From positions 2,914,001-2,978,000 of the forward strand of contig NZ_AP024903.1 in assembly GCF_024347095.1 (NCBI RefSeq): a DNA stretch of 64,000 nt, given 5' to 3'. The notes beneath the pieces are model-generated. The model was not told where the DNA came from. It saw nothing but the letters and a program-made list of their open reading frames with translations, and searched no databases. Origin of the DNA: Vibrio rhizosphaerae (GTDB lineage Bacteria; Pseudomonadota; Gammaproteobacteria; Enterobacterales; Vibrionaceae). This document shows, one piece after another, positions 8,063-16,795 of the stretch. Position numbers and translations under genes: made by a program. Each line of letters begins with the position of its first letter. The stretch's first letter is position 1.

Positions 8063-8875
8063 GTGCGCTCACAGTTTCAGGTTAGCCTCAGGATGGCCTG
8101 CCGCGCAGTTGGCATCAGTGATTCCGTGTATCGATACCAGCCAAACCTGCATCGGGATGATGAGGTCGTTGCCAAGTTACAAGAGGCCGTAGAACGTTAT
8201 CCAGCCTACGGTTTTGGTAAGTTATTTAAGGTGCTCAGACGGTGGGGACATCCATGGAATCATAAACGAGTTTACCGTGTGTACTGTGCTCTGAAACTGA
8301 ACATGAGACGTAAGGGAAAAAAGCGGTTACCGAAGCGTGAGCCTGCTCCACTTGCGAGCCCGGAGAGGATCAACTGTTGTTGGTCTATCGATTTCATGAG
8401 CGATTCATTGGTTTGTGGCAGACGTTTTCGTACCTTTAACGTGGTCGATGATTTCAATCGGGAAGTCTTGGCGATAGAAGTGGACTTAAACCTGCCGACT
8501 CCGAGAGTTATTCGTGTGCTGGAGCGGATTATTGCTTGGCGAGGTATGCCGGGCAAATTGAGGATGGATAACGGGCCAGAGTTTATTTCAACCACGCTGT
8601 GTGACTGGGCAGAAAGTAACAAGGTAGAGCTGGAATTTATTCGACCGGGTAAGCCAACAGAAAATTCTTATATTGAGCGTTTTAATCGAACCTACCGAAC
8701 GGAAATTCTGGATATGTATGTTTTTAAAACGCTGAATGAAGTCCGGGATTTGACAGAAAACTGGATGAGGGAATACAACGAAGAAAGGCCACATGACTCA
8801 CTAAATGATCTCACGCCTTGGGAGTATTTGGAAAGACACGACAGCAGGAAAAACTCTAACTTATCGTGCCATTAA
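8063..8875 (+). CDS. IS3-family transposase, OrfB (integrase catalytic domain)
   Basis: The annotated part is 270 residues; the open frame continues upstream to the slippery site at 8018-8024, so translation is probably by frameshift from orfA rather than from its own start. The catalytic DDE triad is visible: D in CCWSIDFMSD, D in LRMDNGPEF, and E in SYIERFNRTYR. The stop codon lies inside the right terminal repeat. The reading frame is intact, so the element may still be active. Confidence 0.92.
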   Translation: MRSQFQVSLRMACRAVGISDSVYRYQPNLHRDDEVVAKLQEAVERYPAYGFGKLFKVLRRWGHPWNHKRVYRVYCALKLNMRRKGKKRLPKREPAPLASPERINCCWSIDFMSDSLVCGRRFRTFNVVDDFNREVLAIEVDLNLPTPRVIRVLERIIAWRGMPGKLRMDNGPEFISTTLCDWAESNKVELEFIRPGKPTENSYIERFNRTYRTEILDMYVFKTLNEVRDLTENWMREYNEERPHDSLNDLTPWEYLERHDSRKNSNLSCH

Positions 8876-8891
8876 AACTGGGATGGTTACA

Positions 8892-9149
8892 TTTGAGCCA
8901 GCGTCCATATCGGGTTTCCGACGCCGAATATTTATTTTTTGCCATAAAAAACCGCTATCCCATGCTGATAAAACAAGCATAAGGACAACGGTTTGAGTAT
9001 GCAACTCTATTACTTATCTTCTGTGAAGATCGATAACATCAACTTTCTCGGTAATATTGATGCTTTCTCTTGGAGTTATGCTTCCAGCTTTTTGCTACAT
9101 CATAAACATATGGCGGATATGTCATCCCAAGGATCGGCCAGTGATTTTG
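8892..9149. other. Debris between IS3 and the ParA pair
   Basis: This stretch starts with CCAGCGTCCAT, which mirrors the inside of the IS3 left end, and otherwise carries only a short plus-strand open frame that runs on to 9196. It looks like a decayed or deleted region beside the insertion sequence. Confidence 0.4.
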
Positions 9150-9196
9150 TTAAGTGCGATCTTGTTGATTTAAGAATACATCTTCAGTGCGCTTAG
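8999..9196 (+). CDS. Short unrecognised open frame, probably a 5' gene fragment
   Basis: From ATG 8999 the frame encodes 65 residues beginning MQLYYLSSVKIDNINFLGN. The first 50 or so have a normal protein-like composition, while the last residues run through the antisense of the converging gene at 9150-9536. This suggests the 5' part of a longer gene cut off at about 9150. I do not recognise the family. It may instead be chance. Confidence 0.25.
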   Translation: MQLYYLSSVKIDNINFLGNIDAFSWSYASSFLLHHKHMADMSSQGSASDFVKCDLVDLRIHLQCA

Positions 9197-9536
9197 AAAC
9201 CGTATCAACGATAAACTCCGCTAAGCTATCAACCGAGTTCAAGCGAGTTGAACCGAGATTGTTACTTTTTATGATGAATTTGAGCTCTGTTTTATTAAAA
9301 CTTGAGACTAGAGACAAAGCCTCTTTACGAGACAAAGATTTGATTGCTTGAAAAACATTAAACTCACGCGCTTTAGAAGAAATCTCCTCTTCTCTTTGAA
9401 TGTTTTTTCCATTTCTTGTATTTTCAGTGGTAGCTAATATGTTGCTTACTAGTTGGGGGTTATTTATGCATAACTCTGACAACGCCCCCAATACTTTACC
9501 AAATGACTCTATATCTTTAACTGTTATTTTACTCAC
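9150..9536 (-). CDS. Small partner of the ParA-type protein
   Basis: The likely start is GTG 9536, which overlaps the parA stop codon and has a GGGGG run upstream; a longer frame begins at 9560. The product is about 128 residues, charged and mostly helical, with no recognised ParB domain. Translational coupling to the ParA-type gene implies the two act together, for example as an ATPase and its DNA-binding or adaptor partner. The exact function is unknown. Confidence 0.55.
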   Translation of the reverse strand: MSKITVKDIESFGKVLGALSELCINNPQLVSNILATTENTRNGKNIQREEEISSKAREFNVFQAIKSLSRKEALSLVSSFNKTELKFIIKSNNLGSTRLNSVDSLAEFIVDTVSKRTEDVFLNQQDRT

Positions 9537-10389
9537 AACAAACCCCCACTCGTTCCACAAACTCCTCGGTTAAATTATAAATAATATCCCTAGTATTACG
9601 GAAGTCTGCCTTTGATTTAGCTGTATTAGAGGTCAAAAATGGCTTCGAATCAACAGGGGCTTCAGCGACAGAAATACGCTGAGGGAATTCCGTTTCGAAG
9701 ACTCTCTCAGATAAATCCCCAGATCGTAACTCTCGCATTGTCGATTTATGTAAGTTTGTACGATAATCAACCTTTGTAAAAATGACACCAGCTAATTCAA
9801 TATTGCATGAGCGTTTTCTACGCTTAAAAGAGTCGATTCGATTTAAAATCAGACTGATACCAATCTTAGATAAAATATCCGGCACCGTGGGAACTACATA
9901 GCAATCACTTATGTTGATGCCATTTAATGTAATTGCACCAAGATTGGGAGGGCAATCGATAATGATATAATCGTAATCACCTTTAATATCTTCAATTGCA
10001 TTGCCTAAAACATCTACATGGCTTACATAAGCTTTGTTATCCATGTCAGGAATACTATCTTGGATATCGACTAAGAACATGCTCGAAGGAAGTAAATCTA
10101 GTCCTTCAATCCCTCCAGCATCGTAGCAAATAGCTTCGCATATATTGAACTCCGACTGGTCTTCTAGCATATCATTAAACAAATGGTATAGAGTTTGTCC
10201 ATTGTCCTGACAATCCTGCCACTCATTTTGAGATATTAGTGAAACCGTAGCATTTGTCTGAGGGTCTAGATCAATAACCAATATCCTTTCACCATTCTCA
10301 GCTAAAGCTGCGGCGATGTTTACAGCGGTTGTAGTTTTCCCTACACCACCCTTTAAATTTATAAAACTTACGATTTTAGTCATTGCCAT
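9529..10389 (-). CDS. ParA-family partition-type ATPase
   Basis: The product is 286 residues with the deviant Walker A motif KGGVGKTTT near residue 14, the A' motif VIDLDPQTN, and Walker B IIIDCPPN. ParA proteins bind DNA non-specifically when ATP-bound and position plasmids, chromosomes or protein complexes. No parS-like iteron cluster or replication gene is present, so a plasmid partition role is doubtful. It is coupled to the small gene downstream and lies next to the glmS-proximal end of the transposon. It could stabilise an excised form of the element or take part in another cargo system. Confidence 0.8.
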   Translation of the reverse strand: MAMTKIVSFINLKGGVGKTTTAVNIAAALAENGERILVIDLDPQTNATVSLISQNEWQDCQDNGQTLYHLFNDMLEDQSEFNICEAICYDAGGIEGLDLLPSSMFLVDIQDSIPDMDNKAYVSHVDVLGNAIEDIKGDYDYIIIDCPPNLGAITLNGINISDCYVVPTVPDILSKIGISLILNRIDSFKRRKRSCNIELAGVIFTKVDYRTNLHKSTMRELRSGDLSERVFETEFPQRISVAEAPVDSKPFLTSNTAKSKADFRNTRDIIYNLTEEFVERVGVCCE

Positions 10390-10705
10390 TTCTCTATGTT
10401 TTCAATGAGATAAAAGTCTAGCTTGAAATAAAATCTAAGGGACAGATCTATTTCACGCCAAGCATTTAACAATATATTTTAATTAAATATAATCTTTCTA
10501 AGTTTGGCTGAAAATGCAAACTCTTAGTTCTTATCCATTTATTTTATTGAATAAAACTGCACAAACAGAGCAATAACTACAGAAAACTTCTATATAGCAA
10601 CACATACCAAACTAAGCACATATTCGCTCATTAGTAACATTAGGGCAATAAAAGAAAGGTGCCGTGAATCTCGGGATAAAAGACTTTGGGAAATTTTCGT
10701 GTTAA
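10390..10705. other. Upstream region of the ParA-type gene
   Basis: This is AT-rich non-coding sequence between the ParA-type gene and the right end of the element. It must hold the parA promoter on the minus strand. No repeat array, small gene or RNA is evident. Confidence 0.4.
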
Positions 10706-10739
10706 AAATGGCAGCGCCCCGATGCGATCACTGCCATTT
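10706..10739. terminator. Hairpin inside the right end of element B
   Basis: AAATGGCAG at 10706-10714 pairs with CTGCCATTT at 10731-10739. The same hairpin occurs in the right end of element A, so it is a conserved part of this transposon end. It could insulate cargo from glmS transcription; that role is inferred. Confidence 0.5.
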
Positions 10740-10740
10740 C

Positions 10741-10800
10741 AGTATGATACTTTAATACTCAATATGAATCTTTATTACTTAGTATGAGACTTTATTCCTC
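10741..10800 (-). repeat. Three abutting 20-bp transposase-site-like repeats, element B right end
   Basis: Units at 10741-10760, 10761-10780 and 10781-10800 share the AATAAAGNNTCATACT core read on the minus strand. They differ from those of element A at only two positions, which shows that the two ends are close relatives. Confidence 0.78.
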
Positions 10801-10807
10801 TCCCACA

Positions 10808-10812
10808 ACAAT
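10808..10812. repeat. Right copy of 5-bp target duplication ACAAT
   Basis: ACAAT follows the right terminus directly and matches 172-176. It lies 18 bp before the glmS stop codon, the position expected for Tn7-type insertion. Confidence 0.85.
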
Positions 10813-10830
10813 ATTTCTGGCACCTAATCC

Positions 10831-10866
10831 TTACTCAACTGTAACCGCTTTTGCTAAGTTACGAGG
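10831..10866 (-). other. attTn7 recognition segment (end of glmS)
   Basis: In Tn7 the targeting protein TnsD binds the last about 36 bp of glmS and directs insertion roughly 25 bp downstream. The glmS end here encodes the conserved tail NLAKAVTVE, and an element end lies 23 bp away. The site is named by analogy with Tn7. Confidence 0.7.
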
Positions 10867-12663
10867 CTGATCGACGTCGGTGCCTTTAATTAACGCGACG
10901 TGATAAGACAATAGCTGCATTGGGACCGTGTAAAATATTGGGGCGGTGATCTCGTGGACGTGCGGCATCTTGATGATTTTCATCCCCTCACTGTCTTCAA
11001 AACCAGCTTTCTCGTCAGCAAAAACATAGAGCAAACCGCCACGCGCGCGGACTTCTTCTACGTTGGATTTGAGTTTTTCCAGCAGGTCATTGTTCGGTGC
11101 AATCACAACGACAGGCATATCGGCATCGATCAATGCCAGCGGGCCATGTTTTAGCTCTCCGGCTGCATAAGCCTCTGCATGAATATAAGAAATTTCTTTG
11201 AGCTTCAATGCTGCTTCCATCGCAATCGGATAATACTCACCACGGCCTAAGAAAAGGGTGTGATTCTTATCGGCAAAATCTTCTGCCAGAGCTTCAATGG
11301 CTTTATCGAAAGCCAAAGCACTTTCAATCTGTACCGGTAACTGATGAATCGCCTGAACAATATCGGCTTCTTTTGCAGCATCGATATTGCCTTTTTGCCG
11401 ACCTAAGCCGACGACCAGCATCAGCATTGCGGCTAATTGTGTGGTAAATGCTTTGGTGGATGCCACACCGATTTCAGTCCCGGCACGAGTCATAAATGCA
11501 AAGTCGGATTCACGCACCAAAGAAGAGCCGGAAACATTACAAATCGTCATCGCGGCCATATAGCCTTTTTCTTTTGCGATACGTAAGGCGGCCAGCGTAT
11601 CTGCGGTTTCTCCAGACTGAGATAAGGTGATCAGCAAGCTGTTGGGGCGAACCACAAAGTTACGGTATCTGAACTCCGATGCGATTTCGACATCACAACT
11701 GACACCTGCCAGAGATTCAAACCAATACCGGGCTGCCATCCCTGAATTATAAGATGTCCCGCACGCAATAATTTGAACGTGTTCAACCTTGCTCAGAATC
11801 TCTTTCGCGTTTGTACCAATACTGTCGATGATCACCGAGTTGTGCGTCACCCGCCCTTCCATCGTTTGTTTTAACGCATTGGGCTGTTCAAAAATTTCTT
11901 TTTGCATAAAGTGACGATATTGACCTTTATCGCCGGCATCATGTTCAGCATTTGATTCGATGATCTCACGCTCAACCGGTTTATCTTGCTTGTCAAAAAC
12001 AGTCACACTTCTGCGCGTAATCTCGGCGACATCCCCTTCTTCAAGGTACATAAAGCGGCGTGTCACACTTAATAAAGCCAGTTGATCCGAAGCGAGGAAG
12101 TTTTCACCAACCCCAAAACCAATCACGATCGGGCTACCTGAGCGAGCCACAACCAAGCGGCTTGGATCACGACGATCCAGAACAACCGTGCCATACGCCC
12201 CTTCGAGCTGTTTGGCGGTTTTCTGCAGGGCTTCAACCAGTGATTCACTTTGGCGCAATTCCCATTCAACTAAGTGGGCAATGACTTCAGTATCGGTCTG
12301 AGACTCAAACACATACCCTCGGCTTTGAAGTCGTTCTCGCAGAGCCTCATGGTTTTCAATAATCCCATTGTGCACCACAGCAATATCACCGGAAACATGA
12401 GGATGAGCATTGGTTTCAGACGGTTCACCATGTGTCGCCCAGCGCGTATGGGCAATCCCTGTACCACCGCTCACATTGGCATCATTCACCGCATCGGCCA
12501 GCATCTGTACTTTGCCGAGACGACGAATTCGGGTGAAGTGATGCTGCTGATCGACAATTGCAACACCGGCTGAATCATAACCACGGTATTCCAGACGACG
12601 CAGCCCTTCGACTAATATTTCTGCAATATCCCGCTGTGCAACAGCACCGACAATTCCACACAT
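10831..12663 (-). CDS. glmS: Glutamine-fructose-6-phosphate aminotransferase (isomerizing)
   Basis: The product is 610 residues, the usual length. It converts fructose-6-phosphate and glutamine to glucosamine-6-phosphate, the first step toward UDP-GlcNAc for peptidoglycan and lipopolysaccharide. The catalytic Cys is the second residue (MCGIVGA), freed as the N-terminal nucleophile of the glutaminase domain; two SIS sugar-isomerase domains follow, with SQSGETADT and the C-terminal [21 protein letters not shown] precedes the ATG. A DeoR-type regulator gene lies just upstream on the same strand. The gene end is the attachment site of the Tn7-like elements. Confidence 0.97.
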   Translation of the reverse strand: MCGIVGAVAQRDIAEILVEGLRRLEYRGYDSAGVAIVDQQHHFTRIRRLGKVQMLADAVNDANVSGGTGIAHTRWATHGEPSETNAHPHVSGDIAVVHNGIIENHEALRERLQSRGYVFESQTDTEVIAHLVEWELRQSESLVEALQKTAKQLEGAYGTVVLDRRDPSRLVVARSGSPIVIGFGVGENFLASDQLALLSVTRRFMYLEEGDVAEITRRSVTVFDKQDKPVEREIIESNAEHDAGDKGQYRHFMQKEIFEQPNALKQTMEGRVTHNSVIIDSIGTNAKEILSKVEHVQIIACGTSYNSGMAARYWFESLAGVSCDVEIASEFRYRNFVVRPNSLLITLSQSGETADTLAALRIAKEKGYMAAMTICNVSGSSLVRESDFAFMTRAGTEIGVASTKAFTTQLAAMLMLVVGLGRQKGNIDAAKEADIVQAIHQLPVQIESALAFDKAIEALAEDFADKNHTLFLGRGEYYPIAMEAALKLKEISYIHAEAYAAGELKHGPLALIDADMPVVVIAPNNDLLEKLKSNVEEVRARGGLLYVFADEKAGFEDSEGMKIIKMPHVHEITAPIFYTVPMQLLSYHVALIKGTDVDQPRNLAKAVTVE

Positions 12664-12744
12664 AGTTGATTACTCCACTTTAATCTTAAAAAACTCAGCC
12701 CCGACCGGAGATCCTGTCATTTGATCGCTTCGTGTCCGGGCCAT

Positions 12745-13515
12745 TTAATTGGTTTTACTTTGAATCACTCTGACTTGATGCGCTTCGATCATCGCCACCT
12801 GTTCAGCGCTAATTTTGCTATCGGTGACCAATACATCGATTTGCGCCCACCCCAGCTCCAGATTCGGGATTTTGCGGCCAATTTTATCCGACTCTGCCAT
12901 CACAACGACTTGTCGGGACACTTCAGCCATCACACGACTGAGACCGGTTAGCTCGTTGAATGTGGTCGTTCCCCGTGATAAATCAATCCCGTCACATCCG
13001 ATGAACAACTGGTCAAAATCGTAGGAACGTAACACGGACTCAGCCACTTGCCCCTGAAATGATTCAGAGTGCGGATCCCAAGTCCCGCCGGTCATTAATA
13101 AGGTCGGCTCGTTTTCCAGTTCATGCAGGGCATTCGCAATCTGAAGCGTGTTCGTCATTACAACGAGGCCGCGCTTTTCATTTAATTGCTGGATTAAGGC
13201 TGTGGTTGTACCTCCGCTATCGATCACGATACGGTGATGATCACGAATCAATTTTGCAGCCTCCCGGGCAAGAGATATCTTTTGAATCGAAACATTTTTA
13301 TCAAATTCATCTGCAACAACTTCTTTTGGCAGAGAAATGGCACCGCCATAGCGTCTGAGCAAAAGTCCATTTTTTTCTAAAGAGGATAAGTCCTTGCGGA
13401 TTGTAACCTCTGAAGTATGGAATCGTTCAGAAAGTAGCTCAACACTGACCTCTCCCATCTGATTGACCAGTTGAACAATTTCATGACGTCTGACTTGTGT
13501 GTTTCGTTTCAGCAT
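12745..13515 (-). CDS. DeoR-family transcriptional regulator
   Basis: The product is 256 residues. The N-terminus has the DeoR winged helix (RRHEIVQLVNQMGEVSVELL, then TSEVTIRKDLSSLEKNGLL), followed by the sugar-phosphate-sensing domain with DSGGTTTALIQQL and FIGCDGID. Proteins of this family are usually repressors released by a phosphorylated sugar. It lies 81 bp upstream of glmS on the same strand, as in other vibrios, so amino-sugar phosphate sensing and control of glmS are plausible but not shown. Repeated TTTCGA-like motifs in its own upstream region may be operators. Confidence 0.88.
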   Translation of the reverse strand: MLKRNTQVRRHEIVQLVNQMGEVSVELLSERFHTSEVTIRKDLSSLEKNGLLLRRYGGAISLPKEVVADEFDKNVSIQKISLAREAAKLIRDHHRIVIDSGGTTTALIQQLNEKRGLVVMTNTLQIANALHELENEPTLLMTGGTWDPHSESFQGQVAESVLRSYDFDQLFIGCDGIDLSRGTTTFNELTGLSRVMAEVSRQVVVMAESDKIGRKIPNLELGWAQIDVLVTDSKISAEQVAMIEAHQVRVIQSKTN

Positions 13516-13530
13516 AAATCCATAGAAAAA

Positions 13531-13600
13531 TAAGTTTCGATGTGAAACATATAATAGCCAATTCGAAACATTTCTGTCTATTTATTTCGATAATAAAAAT
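13531..13600. promoter_or_regulatory. Possible DeoR-type operators upstream of the regulator gene
   Basis: Motifs GTTTCGATGTGAAAC, ATTCGAAACATTT and ATTTCGATAAT occur within 60 bp directly upstream of the DeoR-family start codon. DeoR-family repressors often bind repeated TTTCG-like motifs and repress themselves. The site is inferred. Confidence 0.4.
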
Positions 13601-13954
13601 TAATCTTTCATGCTAAAACATTGTCCTAAGACAATTCTTAGGCCGTGATATTCCATTCATTCGGTGTTAGAATTCCGCTCGGTAAAAGTAAGAAAATTAC
13701 AAAATTGAATGTAAACTTACTGAAAAACCACCTCGTAACGGCGAAAACATGACAGCCTTGCGTGGTTTTTACGCAAAACAAGCGGTTGTATGTAGTTATA
13801 AAATGACCGTTCTGTTGAAAGAGTTTCAGCTTTAAAGTGTATTTGACAGAGAGAAGCAATCCGGCACTTCAAGAGAAAAAGACAAGGGCCACTGACTGCA
13901 CTTTACGGCACTCATTATCTTTCAAATTGATACAATTATCGGAGAGTATTTTCC
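13601..13954. other. Divergent upstream region before pyk
   Basis: This is a non-coding stretch between divergently transcribed deoR-type and pyk genes. A 73-codon minus-strand frame at 13638-13859 has a non-protein-like composition and no good ribosome site. The pyk promoter must lie here, but I cannot place it exactly. Confidence 0.45.
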
Positions 13955-15367
13955 ATGAAGAAGACCAAAATCGTTTGTACGATTGGCCCTAAAACTGAAT
14001 CCGTAGAGAAGCTAACAGAACTTGTCAACGCAGGCATGAATGTCATGCGTCTCAACTTCTCTCACGGTGACTACGAAGAGCATGGAACTCGTATTGTGAA
14101 CTTTCGTCAGGTGATGAAAAACCTTGGCAAGACATTGGCAATTTTGCTGGATACCAAAGGACCGGAAATCCGCACAACAAAACTAGAAAATGGTGAAGAT
14201 GTCGACCTCGTCGCAGGACAAACATTTACGTTTACGACAGATACAACCGTTATCGGTAATAAAGAACGCGCTGCCGTGACTTACTCAGGTTTTGCACAAG
14301 ACTTAAATGTGGGTAATACCATTCTGGTCGATGATGGCCTGCTCGAAATGAAAGTGCTCGAAAAAACAGAAACCGAAGTCACCTGTCAGGTTCTGAACAA
14401 TGGCGCTTTAGGCGAAAACAAAGGGGTTAACTTACCCGGGGTTTCCGTCAAACTGCCAGCACTGTCAGACAAAGATAAATCTGACCTGAAATTCGGTTGT
14501 GAACAAGGCGTTGACTTTGTTGCTGCTTCATTCATCCGTAAAGCAGACGATGTGCGTGAAATTCGTGAGTTCCTTGCAGCGCATGGCGGTCAAGATATTC
14601 AGATCATTTCAAAAATTGAAAACCAGGAAGGCGTTGATAATTTCGATGAGATTCTCGAACTGTCTGACGGTATCATGGTTGCGCGTGGTGATCTGGGGGT
14701 TGAAATCCCGGCAGAAGAAGTTATTTTTGCGCAGAAAATGATGATCGAAAAATGTAACCGCGCCAGAAAAGTTGTTATCACAGCAACACAGATGCTCGAT
14801 TCTATGATTAAGAATCCACGTCCGACTCGCGCAGAAGCGGGTGATGTTGCAAACGCAATCATGGATGGAACCGATGCTGTCATGCTTTCCGGTGAAACCG
14901 CAAAAGGTAAATACCCAGTAGAAGCCGTACGCATGATGGCTCAAATTGCGACGCGTACAGACACAGCACTGAAAGCTGAGCTTGGGTCTCGACTTGACAG
15001 CCCTCGCCTGAGAATTACAGAAGCAGTGTGTAAAGGTGCAGTTGATACAGCTGAAAAACTGGCAGCCCCACTGATTGTTGTGGCAACAGAAGGCGGTAAA
15101 TCAGCGCGCTCAGTCAGAAAATACTTCCCGACGGCACACATCATTGCCTTAACCACCAACAAGAAGACTGCAGCACAATTGGTCTTGACCAAAGGTGTTA
15201 CGCCGATTGTGGTTGATTCAATTGACAGCACAGATGCCTTCTATATTTCAGGTAAGAAGTTAGCTCTGGAAACTGAACTGGGTCGTAAAGGTGATATCGT
15301 GGTGATGGTTTCTGGTGCATTGGTCGCTTCAGGAACAACCAACACCGCATCAGTTCATGTACTGTAA
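13955..15367 (+). CDS. pykF: Pyruvate kinase
   Basis: The product is 470 residues, the type I length. It converts phosphoenolpyruvate and ADP to pyruvate and ATP, the last step of glycolysis. The N-terminus [16 protein letters not shown], the substrate loop [11 protein letters not shown], the metal site [12 protein letters not shown] and the ATQMLDSMI block are typical. GGAGAG precedes the ATG. A strong terminator follows. The gene is transcribed divergently from the deoR-type gene. Confidence 0.97.
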   Translation: MKKTKIVCTIGPKTESVEKLTELVNAGMNVMRLNFSHGDYEEHGTRIVNFRQVMKNLGKTLAILLDTKGPEIRTTKLENGEDVDLVAGQTFTFTTDTTVIGNKERAAVTYSGFAQDLNVGNTILVDDGLLEMKVLEKTETEVTCQVLNNGALGENKGVNLPGVSVKLPALSDKDKSDLKFGCEQGVDFVAASFIRKADDVREIREFLAAHGGQDIQIISKIENQEGVDNFDEILELSDGIMVARGDLGVEIPAEEVIFAQKMMIEKCNRARKVVITATQMLDSMIKNPRPTRAEAGDVANAIMDGTDAVMLSGETAKGKYPVEAVRMMAQIATRTDTALKAELGSRLDSPRLRITEAVCKGAVDTAEKLAAPLIVVATEGGKSARSVRKYFPTAHIIALTTNKKTAAQLVLTKGVTPIVVDSIDSTDAFYISGKKLALETELGRKGDIVVMVSGALVASGTTNTASVHVL

Positions 15368-15405
15368 TTGAGTGATTCTTATATTCTGCTCAAAAAGCGG
15401 TAAAC

Positions 15406-15434
15406 AAACGGGGCGCAGAGCGCCCCGTTTTCTT
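15406..15434 (+). terminator. Terminator after pyk
   Basis: ACGGGGCG pairs with CGCCCCGT around CAGAG and is followed by TTTTC. This is a typical intrinsic terminator. Confidence 0.85.
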
Positions 15435-15782
15435 TGACTTTCGTCGAACCTACCAACCGAAAAATTCTTTATTATGGGTATTCAACAGTAATACCATCGG
15501 TAAAAAATACAATGCACTCAATTTGATGCCGAGGATCACTAACGACCCAATTGTTAATCTCACCAGAAAATGATTCAACATACCACTTAGCCTCATTTGC
15601 CCAGTATTATGATCTCCTTATAATTTTTCTTTTACTTCTCTTGAGATGGGTAAAATTGTTGTTCCGGTCAACGCTGGGGCGATCATTAAATAAGGCTGGT
15701 AGTATACCAATTTTGAGAGATTGCTCAATATTCAACCAAAATTAAACTTTCGTCTAAGACCGACAGATACAAACCGACTGAA
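15435..15782. other. Intergenic region without a supported gene
   Basis: I see no convincing gene in these 350 bp between the pyk terminator and the SIMPL gene. A 64-codon plus-strand frame at 15551 lacks a ribosome site and protein-like composition. Confidence 0.4.
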
Positions 15783-16466
15783 TTAGTTTAATCGATATAA
15801 CACATCGACACTGTCGCTGATCACAATGGTCTTATCCTGATAATCCTGCTGTAAACCCTCTTTCTGATTCATAGAAACAGAACGCATCATCATTGGCTTA
15901 TCTTGCTGGGTATGATAATCAACCTGCCATACAGGGCCAAGAGTGCGTTTGAATCCTTTTGCAATCGACAGGGCTTTAGTTGATGCATCCTGAATTGCTT
16001 TATCTCGTGCCTGAGCCTGATATTTTTGATGGTCTTTGACTTGAAGCGTAATGCGATCAATACGATTAATACCGGATTCCAGTGCTGCATCCAAAAATTC
16101 ATTCAGTTTATCCAGTTGTTCGACAGACACAGTGACACGGCGACTTGCCCGATAACCGACAAGTTCTGGCTTGCCTTCATCAGGATAATGGTACTGGGGA
16201 GCAAGCGATAAATTGGAGCTGGAAATTTGTTCGGCCTTGGCACCTAAATCCTGTAATTGTTTTGAGAATTGGCGAACAACCGTATCGACGCCCTCTTTTG
16301 CCTGTTCAGCATTCAACGTGGATTGCTCAACCTGAACAGAAAAAACTGCGCTGTCCGGTACCACCGTCACTTCACCAAACCCGGTGACAGAGATATGTGG
16401 GAAGTTCACTTCCGCTGCATAACCGTGTAGACAAAACATCATTAAACTCAGAATCATCAACCGCAT
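15783..16466 (-). CDS. SIMPL (DUF541) domain protein, periplasmic
   Basis: From ATG 16466, preceded by GGGAGTG, the product is 227 residues; an ATG at 16481 adds five. A signal peptide (MRLMILSLMMFCLHGYAA) points to export. The rest is a SIMPL/DUF541 domain with VTGFGEVTVVPDSA, the same family as E. coli YggE, which is linked to oxidative stress tolerance. The biochemical role is not settled for the family. It is a single gene next to mscS. Confidence 0.82.
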   Translation of the reverse strand: MRLMILSLMMFCLHGYAAEVNFPHISVTGFGEVTVVPDSAVFSVQVEQSTLNAEQAKEGVDTVVRQFSKQLQDLGAKAEQISSSNLSLAPQYHYPDEGKPELVGYRASRRVTVSVEQLDKLNEFLDAALESGINRIDRITLQVKDHQKYQAQARDKAIQDASTKALSIAKGFKRTLGPVWQVDYHTQQDKPMMMRSVSMNQKEGLQQDYQDKTIVISDSVDVLYRLN

Positions 16467-16481
16467 AATTTTCACTCCCAC

Positions 16482-16745
16482 ATCAATATATTAAGAATTA
16501 TTTCCAAACCACAGAATTCAGCACTGAATCCTTATTTTGGCCTCACTTAGGTATTCAATCATAGGATAGTTTGATTGTAATTAGATCGGACTGTGACAAA
16601 AATAACAAAACGCTAACGACGGGCTTAAATAGCCATAGAATGGACCAATGATTAGATATATGTCTGCTTCTTTGCGTTGTTCAATACACGCAATCATCAG
16701 CCACGGTCAGAAGAAAGTATCATACGAACGATGTGATACGACAGC
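16482..16745. other. Intergenic region between mscS terminator and SIMPL gene
   Basis: No gene is supported here. The region should hold the promoter of the SIMPL gene on the minus strand. Confidence 0.4.
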
Positions 16746-16780
16746 AATAAAAAAAGCGGTGTATCACGACACCGCTTTGC
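16746..16780 (-). terminator. Terminator after mscS
   Basis: AAAGCGGTGT pairs with ACACCGCTTT around a 6-base loop, with an A-run on the far side that gives a U-tract on the minus strand. Confidence 0.8.
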
Positions 16781-16795
16781 TCAAAAAAGTCTGTA

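Larger units (their letters stand above)
7688..8891 (+). mobile_element. IS3-family insertion sequence
   Basis: This is a 1,204-bp element. Its ends are inverted repeats: TGTAACCCTCCCCG at 7688 and, from 8891 on the other strand, TGTAACCATCCCAG, with further matches to about base 25. It holds orfA and orfB in the -1 relation typical of IS3. The bases next to the two ends (CAC and TTT) do not match, so no target duplication is visible. An extra CCAGCGTCCAT at 8898-8908, outside the right end, is the inverse of an 11-mer at 7707-7717 just inside the left end and suggests a second, mostly deleted copy. Confidence 0.8.
177..10807. mobile_element. Complete Tn7-like element B at the glmS attachment site, without tns genes
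   Basis: The element is 10,631 bp, bounded by TGTAGGAAGG at 177 and, on the other strand, TGTGGGAGAGG at 10807, with the 5-bp duplication ACAAT on both sides. The left end has three spaced repeats over about 150 bp and the right end three abutting repeats over 60 bp, the asymmetry known for Tn7. The right end faces glmS and lies 23 bp from its stop codon, as for Tn7. No TnsA, B, C, D/TniQ or E homologue is present; the only transposase belongs to an internal IS3 element. It was probably moved in trans or has lost its own genes. Cargo: a five-gene kinase operon, a DNA methyltransferase, a ParA pair. Confidence 0.88.

Noticed and set aside
7708..8907. Alternative IS3 boundaries TGGACGCTGG/CCAGCGTCCA
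   Set aside because: Although these are perfect 10-bp inverted ends, the outer TGTAACC pair gives a longer match on both sides and fits the orfB stop lying in the right end.
10390..10705. Plasmid-type partition site or origin next to parA
   Set aside because: No iterons, parS-like repeats or replication gene are visible.
12664..12744. glmS ribozyme or riboswitch
   Set aside because: The gap is only 81 bp, the glmS ribozyme is a Gram-positive feature, and no conserved core is seen.
13638..13859. 73-codon minus-strand frame upstream of pyk
   Set aside because: Low-complexity, Phe/Lys-rich composition, no ribosome site, and it occupies a promoter region.
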